From Syntrophaceae bacterium UBA2208 (GTDB taxonomy: Bacteria > Desulfobacterota > BSN033 > UBA1163): 30,121 nucleotides of DNA. How positions within the stretch are numbered: the stretch's first letter is position 1; every line of letters begins with the position of its first letter. Below are positions 23,896 to 30,121 of the stretch, in pieces. A program made the translations under genes and the position numbers. The stretch covers positions 3,258 to 33,378 of the forward strand of contig DCUS01000034.1 of assembly GCA_002327885.1 (NCBI GenBank). The letters run 5' to 3'. The notes under the pieces are model-generated. The model made no database searches and had not been told where the DNA came from. It was given only the letters and a program-made list of their open reading frames with translations.

Positions 23896-26031
23896 CTATC
23901 CTTCGGCGCTAAAAACAGGGACCTCAGGAAGCTTGATCCATCTGTTGAAATAGAACATATAATTTCCGGTTTTCGTGGGTGTAATCTTTTTATAGATCAC
24001 CCTTCCTTCATCATCCGTCTCCCTGACCACAATCCTTTTATCCAGAACTGCCGTCCATTTACTCACATAAAGAAAGGTATAGGGCTGTTCGCTTGCAATG
24101 ATGTCGTGGAGTCGGTGACAATACCCCACCTGTTGGTCATGGTCGTATTCCTGCCGGATCTTGACGATGAGATCGTCCGCTGCCTCGTTCTTGAATCCCA
24201 CAAAATTGAGTTGATACGGATTGGTTTGGCTGGAATGCCAGAGCTGATAAAGATCGGGCTCGATCCCCATACTCCAGCCTAAGATCAAGGCATCAAAATC
24301 CAATTTATTGACCCGTTCCTGGATGAAGACAGCCCATTCAAGAATATCCGTCCGGACATCAATGCCAATCTGCTTCCACGCATCCTGGGCAACGGTCAGG
24401 ATGGCCTTACGAAGCTCGTTGCCACTGTTGGTGATAAGTGTAAATTGAAACCGCTTTCCATTCTTTTCCAGCCAGCCTTCCTGATTGCGCCTCCAACCCG
24501 CCTCTTCGAGGAGTTTCAGGGCCCCTTTCGGATCATAGGGAAGTTGTTTGATATTCTTATTGTAATAATCCGTCTGCTTGACAAAGGGGCCTGTGATCCT
24601 TTCCCCCTGACCGAAGAGGACGTATTGAATGATTTTGTCCACATCGATCGCCATGCCAAGGGCACGTCGGACCCGCGGATCATTGAACGGCTCACGCCGC
24701 ATGTTGTAACCAATATAGCTGTATCCAAAGGAGAGGCCAGAGAAGCTCTGATACGCCGGATCCTGTTTCAACCGTTCAACCTGATGTGGACGAACCGCAT
24801 AGGCGTCTGCCGTTCCCGCGTAGAATTCCATTTCTTGAGTCAGCGGGTCAGGGATGATCCGGTAAAAATACTGGTTGTAATGGGGGGGGCCCTCCCAATA
24901 CTGATCGTAACGTACCAAAAGAATGTACTGGTCCGATTTCCACTCTTTAAACACGAAAGGACCGCTCCCGATCGGGGCACGGGTGAAGCGACTCTGACGC
25001 ATGGAAAATTTTTCCGGATCCTTCCCCGATTGGGTCGCCTCCTTCTTGAGGGCCTCATCGTTGAGAAGATGCTCTGGAAGGATTCCCATGGTCCACGTTC
25101 CGAGAGCCGGGGAATAAAGCCGTTTGTAAGCGATGCGGACGGTGAGGGGATCAATGACTTCCACCTCCTTTACCGGTTCATAGTCCGAGAGTCGAGGGGA
25201 GAGGTTCTTCGGATTCATGATCGCTTCATAGGTGAACTTGACATCATGGGCGTCAAAGGGATGGCCGTCATGAAATTTCACATCGGGCCGCAACTGAAAA
25301 ACGATAATGGGATGATGCTCTATGGAAGGGAGAACCTCATGAACGTACTGTATCCTTTTATTTGGCTCCACCTCCGGAGTGATCCGTACATATCTCTGCC
25401 CATTGAAGGAGCTGAAATAATCCTCGCCGAGAATCTTAGAAAGACTTTGAAAAAGGAACTGATCCACCTCTTTCAGGACCAGCTTAACCCTGGCGGGAGC
25501 AGTCACCCGGATCGTTATGTCCTGAGACTGTCCGGACCCCTTCCCCTCTTTCTCCTGCCTGGTCATCACGAATTCCCTGGGGGGGAGGAGAGAGATTTCC
25601 TGAATGTTCTCCAGAGAGGTTTTCGTCTGAGCATCGGAGTGCGGGACACCTTTTTTCACCCTCTTCAAAAGTTCAATGATTTCTTCTGCTCCCACCCTTC
25701 CCATGGAAGGGACGGTGGCATTTTCATTGACATAGAAAAAAGCCTCTTCATAGATTTTCCACGAGCTCGCTAATCGTCCCCTGAAGCGGAGGTCTTCGTT
25801 ATAATCAATCAGACCCTCAAAGACCAAGTTGTTGATGTCGCTGCTGGCCGAATCGGCAGAAAGGATGGGGTTCAGAATGCTCGCATCCCCGATGGATGCG
25901 GTGATGTATTCGTTAAGCCGGTCAGGATTTCCTCTTGACTGCTGTTCGTAGGTGGGCACCCAGAAATAAGACTGGAGCAAGAAGACGATGATTAAGATGG
26001 GAGCAATAATGAGGATTTTGCGGATGGTCAC
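23896..26031 (-). CDS. oppA: Peptide-binding protein, SBP family 5, membrane-anchored and enlarged
   Basis: This extracytoplasmic solute-binding protein (SBP_bac_5) supplies the Opp transporter. It has 711 residues, against 500-600 usual. An N-terminal hydrophobic segment (about 5-24) lacks a lipobox cysteine, so it is probably an uncleaved anchor or an atypical signal. Family blocks are DASILNPILSADSASSDINNLVFEGL (46-74), VKFHDGHPFDAHDVKFTYEA (251-270), SGPFVFKEW, and NMRREPFNDPRVRRALGMAID. The family normally passes straight from LA.SW to the LR..VKFHDG block. Here about 150 residues (about 94-242) are inserted. The start is GTG 26031 without a clear Shine-Dalgarno. It is first gene of the operon. 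Confidence 0.9.
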   Translation of the reverse strand: MTIRKILIIAPILIIVFLLQSYFWVPTYEQQSRGNPDRLNEYITASIGDASILNPILSADSASSDINNLVFEGLIDYNEDLRFRGRLASSWKIYEEAFFYVNENATVPSMGRVGAEEIIELLKRVKKGVPHSDAQTKTSLENIQEISLLPPREFVMTRQEKEGKGSGQSQDITIRVTAPARVKLVLKEVDQFLFQSLSKILGEDYFSSFNGQRYVRITPEVEPNKRIQYVHEVLPSIEHHPIIVFQLRPDVKFHDGHPFDAHDVKFTYEAIMNPKNLSPRLSDYEPVKEVEVIDPLTVRIAYKRLYSPALGTWTMGILPEHLLNDEALKKEATQSGKDPEKFSMRQSRFTRAPIGSGPFVFKEWKSDQYILLVRYDQYWEGPPHYNQYFYRIIPDPLTQEMEFYAGTADAYAVRPHQVERLKQDPAYQSFSGLSFGYSYIGYNMRREPFNDPRVRRALGMAIDVDKIIQYVLFGQGERITGPFVKQTDYYNKNIKQLPYDPKGALKLLEEAGWRRNQEGWLEKNGKRFQFTLITNSGNELRKAILTVAQDAWKQIGIDVRTDILEWAVFIQERVNKLDFDALILGWSMGIEPDLYQLWHSSQTNPYQLNFVGFKNEAADDLIVKIRQEYDHDQQVGYCHRLHDIIASEQPYTFLYVSKWTAVLDKRIVVRETDDEGRVIYKKITPTKTGNYMFYFNRWIKLPEVPVFSAEG

Positions 26032-26106
26032 TGGCTTATTTCACACACAGATCATTTAGCATTAATATCTGCCACCACGAGTTGGCTTGCCGTCTCATCA
26101 TCCAGT

Positions 26107-26135
26107 AGCATAGTCGATTAAGAAATTTGTGTCAA
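26107..26135 (-). promoter_or_regulatory. Sigma70-type promoter of the opp operon
   Basis: On the minus strand a perfect TTGACA (-35, 26130-26135) and TATGCT (-10, 26107-26112) are separated by 17 bases. The expected start near 26100 gives a leader of about 70 bases before the oppA GTG. This is the best promoter match in the window. Confidence 0.65.
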
Positions 26136-26182
26136 ATCCTTTGGGATGAGAATGAGTGATATTATTTTCCTCCATTTATCAT

Positions 26183-26210
26183 TTGATTTTTTTTAAAAAA
26201 ATATTATGAT
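26183..26210 (+). promoter_or_regulatory. Possible dksA promoter
   Basis: On the plus strand TTGATT (26183-26188) and TATGAT (26205-26210) are separated by 16 bases that are a T-run followed by an A-run. AT-rich surroundings raise the chance of a false match. Confidence 0.4.
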
Positions 26211-26234
26211 GGATGGATGGGATTCATATGACAT

Positions 26235-26250
26235 CTCCTTTTTTAAGGAG
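26235..26250 (+). promoter_or_regulatory. Hairpin with an SD-like 3' arm in the dksA leader
   Basis: CTCCTT-TTTT-AAGGAG is a perfect 6-base-pair stem with a 4-base loop, 27 bases before the dksA ATG. Its 3' arm AAGGAG is a perfect ribosome-binding site, repeated as AAGGAA at 26265-26270, which is the site that fits the dksA start. No T-run follows, so it is not a classic terminator. Confidence 0.4.
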
Positions 26251-26277
26251 CCTGAATTGCCCTTAAGGAAAGTGTGA

Positions 26278-26676
26278 ATGGATCAAGAAAAACTTCTCTA
26301 TTACAAAGGACTGCTCGAGGGAATGCTCCACGACCTATTGGTGGAGGCTGGGAAGACATGTAGTGACATGCGCCAGGACAGTAAAGGGGACTTCCCCGAC
26401 CCAACCGACCGGGCCTCACTGGAATCGGACCGAAATTTTCTTTTGAGGATTAAGGATCGTGAGAGGAAATTGATCACGAAAGTCAAGGAAGCATTGGACC
26501 GTATTGACAACGGGACGTTCGGGATTTGCGACTCCTGTGGAAAATCTATTTCTGAAAAAAGGCTTATGGCGAGACCCGTCACCACGCTGTGCATTGAATG
26601 TAAAACCGAGGGAGAGAATCAAGAACGGATGGAGAGGCAGAGGGGGAAAAAGGTGAAAAGAAGCTTCCCCTCTTAG
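26278..26676 (+). CDS. dksA: DksA/TraR-family RNA polymerase-binding regulator
   Basis: DksA binds in the RNA polymerase secondary channel and, with ppGpp, changes transcription of rRNA and amino acid genes. This 132-residue copy has an N-terminal coiled coil whose tip carries DPTDRA, matching the DxxDxA motif needed for DksA action. The C-terminal C4 zinc finger is CDSCG followed, 17 residues after the second Cys, by CIEC. Both features mark a true DksA-like protein rather than a general TraR relative. The ATG at 26278 has AAGGAA with 7-base spacing. It leads a likely operon with galT, kinase and response regulator, and is divergent from opp. Confidence 0.9.
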   Translation: MDQEKLLYYKGLLEGMLHDLLVEAGKTCSDMRQDSKGDFPDPTDRASLESDRNFLLRIKDRERKLITKVKEALDRIDNGTFGICDSCGKSISEKRLMARPVTTLCIECKTEGENQERMERQRGKKVKRSFPS

Positions 26677-26706
26677 ATTTGAGCTCCCTTAAGAAGAAAA
26701 ACCTTT

Positions 26707-27702
26707 ATGCCAGAATTGAGAAAAGATCCCATCCACGGAAGATGGGTGATCATCTCCACTGAGAGGAGTCGAAGGCCCTCTGATTTTACCCCAGAGGAGC
26801 GACGTCCCCGGGGTGGATTCTGCCCCCTTTGTGAAGGCAATGAAGATAGAACTCCTCCTGAAGTCCTTGCCTTTCGAGATAATGGGACTCTTCCGAATAC
26901 TCCAGGTTGGACCCTCCGCGTCGTCCCCAATAAGTTCCCCGCTCTTCGGATAGAAGGAGAATTAGACAGAGAGGGTGAGGGGATCTATGATAAGATGAAT
27001 GGAATCGGTGCCCACGAAGTCGTGATCGAAACGCCCCGACATGAGGAGACCTTAATCACCTTACCATTAAAAGGTCTTGAAAACGTCTTGATGGCCTACC
27101 GTGAGCGGATCATCGATCTCAGGCGTGACCAGCGTCTTCGATATGTCCTCGTCTTTAAAAATCATGGGGTGGCGGCAGGAGCCTCTTTGGAGCACTCCCA
27201 TTCTCAAATTATCGCCCTTCCCATCATCCCGAAAAGGGTGAGCGAAGAGATTGAAGGAGCTAAAACCTATTTTAATTATAAAGACCGATGTGTCTTCTGT
27301 GATATCATCCGACAAGAACTCCAGCAGAGAGTCCGTGTCATCCTTGAAAACAAATATTTTCTCTCCATCGCTCCTTTTGCCTCCCGATTTCCATTTGAAA
27401 CATGGATTCTTCCTAAAACCCATCACCCCAGCTTCGAACATATGGAACCGTCCCAATATCAAGAGGCAGCCCAAATTCTCTCGGAGACTCTCCAGAGGAT
27501 GAATCAAGTGCTGACCGACCCTCCTTTTAACTATGTCATTCACACCTCCTCTTTCCCGGAGGTGGATATGGACCACTACCATTGGCATATTGAGATCATG
27601 CCGAAATTGACCAAGGTGGCTGGATTCGAATGGGGGACAGGATTTTATATCAACCCGACTCCTCCCGAGGAAGCAGCCGAGTATATGAGAGAGGTAAAGT
27701 AA
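26707..27702 (+). CDS. galT: Galactose-1-phosphate uridylyltransferase family protein (GalT)
   Basis: GalT exchanges UMP between UDP-glucose and galactose 1-phosphate through a uridylyl-histidine. This 331-residue protein has the zinc-site start CPLC (about 39-42), ARTH-type nucleotide contacts around RVVPNKFPAL, and the active-site motif HSHSQ in SLEHSHSQIIALP, where GalT more often has HPHxQ; the second His would be the nucleophile. A second CxxC (CVFC) and a late HYHWHIEIMP zinc or active-site block follow. Some relatives act on ADP-glucose or other sugar phosphates, so the exact substrate is uncertain; ADP-glucose would link it to the glucan genes. ATG 26707 has only a weak AAGAAG. Confidence 0.85.
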   Translation: MPELRKDPIHGRWVIISTERSRRPSDFTPEERRPRGGFCPLCEGNEDRTPPEVLAFRDNGTLPNTPGWTLRVVPNKFPALRIEGELDREGEGIYDKMNGIGAHEVVIETPRHEETLITLPLKGLENVLMAYRERIIDLRRDQRLRYVLVFKNHGVAAGASLEHSHSQIIALPIIPKRVSEEIEGAKTYFNYKDRCVFCDIIRQELQQRVRVILENKYFLSIAPFASRFPFETWILPKTHHPSFEHMEPSQYQEAAQILSETLQRMNQVLTDPPFNYVIHTSSFPEVDMDHYHWHIEIMPKLTKVAGFEWGTGFYINPTPPEEAAEYMREVK

Positions 27703-27708
27703 TTCGAT

Positions 27709-30066
27709 ATGGTCAACCCGCTTCCTCCCTACGATCTCCTGAAGTCGATCATCCAACTCTCCGCCACACCGTTCCCTGCCCAAGTCAGACTGGACCGATT
27801 GCTTCAGTCCATCTCTACCGTTTTTCAATTAGATCGATGTCTCCTGTTGAGACCGGAAAAGATTATGGAAGACGGATTTCTTTCTCACCTGGCCTCCGAA
27901 AAAAAACCCTTGTGGGTAGAAGAAGGCTCATCTTTCCCGAAAGAGAAGGTCCTCCCGGAAGAGGAAAATCTGCTTTGCCCAACCTTCGCCTGTATTCCTC
28001 TGTATGATGAAACCTCTTTCCAGGGAATACTTTATATCGGTTTCTCAAAACCCTATCACTTCTCTCCTCAAGAAGTAGAACTTCTCCTCCTGATGGGGGA
28101 GGCGATGGTGGGAATGAGTCGAAATGACCATCTCCATCAAAGGGCAGAAGAAACGATTTCCGAATTGACCGCTCTTTATGAATTGGGAAAAGCGGTGGCC
28201 TCTACATTGAAACTCAGGAACCTCTTTGAATTAATCATCACAACCGGTCTAAAAATTTTAAAAGCGAAAGGAGGGGTGCTGAGAATCGAGGATAAAAAGA
28301 CGAGAGAGTTGGAAGTCAAATGGAGTGTGGGAGATTATCATCAAAACCCTCTCGATGGAAAAATAGCCAGAAGAGTGTTCTACGCCCAGACTCCTCTCTC
28401 CTTCAATCCACCCGGAGAAGAAAACCCTTCCTGCTCCATGCTCTGCGCTCCTTTTCTCTCCAAGGGAAAGATTTGGGGAACTTTGGCCTTTTACGATAAG
28501 GATTCTGATTCTTCAAAATTTGATGAGAGGGATTTTCAATTGTTGTTGATGATAACAAACCCATTGTCCTTTATCATTGAGAATGCCTTGACCCATTATG
28601 AAATTTCAAATATGGCCCAGGAAAACGAAAAGAGGGTCGCACAACTTTCCTCCCTTTGGGAATTCAACAAGGCCCTTCTGACGACGGTGAATTTTAAACG
28701 GATCCTGCAGTTGACCTTGACGGCGATCACGATTGGAGAAGGATTGAAGTTCAATCGGGCGATGCTCTTTCTGGTTAATGAGAAAAATCGTACATTAGAA
28801 GGGGCGATAGCGGTAGGTCCGGATAGTGCGGAAGAGGCAGGTAGGATATGGAATGACCTATCTCAAAGAAAGGGGACCCTTTCGGATCGGATTACCCAAC
28901 TCAATCCTCAAGGCGACTCTGCTTTAAACGCAATCGTCAAAGGACTTCAGATCTCTTTGGAACAGAAACAATGCATTCTCTCGCGAACGGTTCTGGAAGG
29001 AAAACCGTTTAACATTCAACCTTCCCAATCGCAAGAGGGAGGGTTACGGAGCCGATGCGAAAGGGGTTGTCATTTAGGGTCCGAGGTGGGATGCTACGTG
29101 GGTGAACATCTCGGTCGAGATCCGAAGGTCTATTCTTTTGCCACGGCTCCTCTCATGGGGAAAGGAGGAGTCATCGGTGTAATCTTGGTGGACAACCTCT
29201 ACAACCAGAATCCTATTACGGAAGAGGACATTCACTTTCTCAGCATGTTTTCCAACCAGGCAGGGCTGGCCATTGAGAATGCGATTCTCTACCGGAACCT
29301 GGAGGAAGTGCATCAGGAACTCAAGGAGACACAGAATCTTCTTGTCCACCGTGAAAAGATGGTCGCCCTGGGGGAACTCTCCAACTCCATCGCCCACGAG
29401 ATTAAAAACCCTCTGGTCTCCATTGGCGGGTTTGCGCGTCGTCTCTATCGAGCCATCCCCGATGACGCCATGGAAAAACGATATACCCAAACCATCATGG
29501 TTGAGGTCGCCCGGCTTGAGAAGATCCTCACGGATATCTACAACTACACGCATGATGAATCCGTTGGTTTTAAAGAATGCGATCTCCGAAAGATTCTTGA
29601 GGACAGTCTATCAATGACCCAGAGTAGAATCGATGTTGGAGAGGTCAAACTGTTCAAAGAATTTCCCGAAGAAATTCCCCAAGCCCATGGGGATTACCAT
29701 CAACTCAGTCAGGTTTTCTCCAACTTGATCAATAATGCCTATCAGTCCATGAAGGGACAAGGGGTGCTCTCCCTCCGACTCCATTCCATCGCCAAAAATG
29801 GGGCCCCCTATGTCCGGGTGGAAGTGAAGGATACCGGTGGAGGGATCGACCCTCAAAATCTCCACAACATCTTCAACCCATTCTATACGACCAAGGATTT
29901 AAATCTGGGTCTGGGCTTACCCATTGTCCATAAAATTATCACCTCTCATGGAGGTCAAATCGAAGTGGACAACCAACCAGGCAGTGGAGTGAATTTCATC
30001 ATCACTCTACCCGCCTATGAGAAAGGGCAAGAGAAGAGGCTTAAAGGTCCGGAGGCAGATCAATGA
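27709..30066 (+). CDS. Cytosolic sensor histidine kinase with three GAF domains
   Basis: This 785-residue kinase has no transmembrane segment. GAF-like domains lie at about 20-135 (weak), 150-300 and 320-520, followed by a helical linker (525-550). The HisKA domain has phospho-acceptor H563 in IAHEIKNPL. The ATPase domain shows the N box (FSNLINNAYQSM), G1 (VKDTGGGID), F box (NPFYTTK) and G2 (GLGLPIV). The third GAF contains an unusual cysteine insert: C450, C454 and C462 in a C-x3-C-x7-C pattern with H455 and H467 near, plus C422. It starts 6 bases after galT, and its stop overlaps the response regulator ATG (ATGA). The signal sensed is unknown. Confidence 0.92.
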   Translation: MVNPLPPYDLLKSIIQLSATPFPAQVRLDRLLQSISTVFQLDRCLLLRPEKIMEDGFLSHLASEKKPLWVEEGSSFPKEKVLPEEENLLCPTFACIPLYDETSFQGILYIGFSKPYHFSPQEVELLLLMGEAMVGMSRNDHLHQRAEETISELTALYELGKAVASTLKLRNLFELIITTGLKILKAKGGVLRIEDKKTRELEVKWSVGDYHQNPLDGKIARRVFYAQTPLSFNPPGEENPSCSMLCAPFLSKGKIWGTLAFYDKDSDSSKFDERDFQLLLMITNPLSFIIENALTHYEISNMAQENEKRVAQLSSLWEFNKALLTTVNFKRILQLTLTAITIGEGLKFNRAMLFLVNEKNRTLEGAIAVGPDSAEEAGRIWNDLSQRKGTLSDRITQLNPQGDSALNAIVKGLQISLEQKQCILSRTVLEGKPFNIQPSQSQEGGLRSRCERGCHLGSEVGCYVGEHLGRDPKVYSFATAPLMGKGGVIGVILVDNLYNQNPITEEDIHFLSMFSNQAGLAIENAILYRNLEEVHQELKETQNLLVHREKMVALGELSNSIAHEIKNPLVSIGGFARRLYRAIPDDAMEKRYTQTIMVEVARLEKILTDIYNYTHDESVGFKECDLRKILEDSLSMTQSRIDVGEVKLFKEFPEEIPQAHGDYHQLSQVFSNLINNAYQSMKGQGVLSLRLHSIAKNGAPYVRVEVKDTGGGIDPQNLHNIFNPFYTTKDLNLGLGLPIVHKIITSHGGQIEVDNQPGSGVNFIITLPAYEKGQEKRLKGPEADQ

Positions 30067-30121
30067 AAAAGATTTTAATCGTAGACGATGAGGAGAGCAT
30101 CCGCTTCCTTTATCAGGAGGA
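30063..30121 (+). CDS. Response regulator, 3'-partial (receiver domain start)
   Basis: Only 19 codons are visible. They read MKKILIVDDEESIRFLYQE, with the acidic pair DDE that coordinates Mg in receiver domains. The start ATGA overlaps the kinase stop, and the gene runs off the window edge. It is almost certainly the cognate regulator of the upstream kinase; the output domain is not visible. Confidence 0.88.
   Translation, partial: MKKILIVDDEESIRFLYQE

Noticed and set aside
24445..25773. 442-codon open frame on the plus strand opposite oppA
   Set aside because: It is fully antisense to the binding-protein gene, has no recognisable domain, and its residues mirror the codon bias of oppA.
26211..26221. 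GGAT tandem repeats before dksA
   Set aside because: Only about two and a half 4-base units; consistent with chance and not a clear phase-variable tract.

Overview
The window reads as a chromosomal piece of a Gram-negative bacterium of moderate G+C. RlpA and a DksA with the proteobacterial acidic tip point to an outer-membrane organism. The gene mix (GlgE glucan pathway with fused TreS-maltokinase, branched-chain amino acid transporter, MtaB, cytosolic multi-GAF kinase) resembles deltaproteobacterial (Desulfobacterota-like) or related genomes. That lineage call is an inference from gene content, not a phylogeny. Genes are tightly packed with many 1-16 bp overlaps.

Region 1 (1-9562, + strand) is an alpha-glucan operon: glgE (its 5' end lies outside the window), a treS-maltokinase fusion, glgB and a GH57/DUF3536 gene. 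Together they can turn trehalose into maltose, maltose 1-phosphate, linear 1,4-glucan and branched glucan. The GH57 protein is a further glucan-active enzyme of unknown specificity.

Region 2 (9635-13836, +) holds livH-livM-livG-livF, a branched-chain amino acid type ABC transporter without a binding-protein gene, followed by a UPF0280 (ApbE-like) gene. LivM carries a tandem duplication at its N-terminus. Region 3 (13887-17126, +) holds mtaB (tRNA methylthiotransferase), rnc (RNase III) and an Elp3-like radical SAM gene. An AT-rich inverted-repeat element sits between the last two and supplies the last codons of rnc.

Region 4 (17181-18940, - strand) is an accessory island: a DUF202 membrane protein, a MazE/MazF-like pair and a PIN toxin/RHH antitoxin pair. 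One pair is preceded by a promoter with a palindromic operator candidate, and the other by a promoter giving a nearly leaderless toxin mRNA. Two short sequences resemble integron attC sites, so the block may be a relic of a toxin-antitoxin cassette array. rlpA follows on the + strand from an overlapping divergent promoter.

Region 5 (19802-26031, -) is a complete peptide/dipeptide-type ABC transporter operon read A-B-C-D-F. The binding protein and the OppC permease both carry unusual internal insertions. Region 6 (26278-30121, +) is a divergent operon of dksA, a galT-family nucleotidylyltransferase, a three-GAF histidine kinase and the start of a response regulator cut by the window edge.

No rRNA, tRNA, CRISPR array, insertion sequence or phage gene was recognised. 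No gene-free stretch exceeds 300 bases; the longest is the 246-base opp/dksA divergent region (26032-26277).
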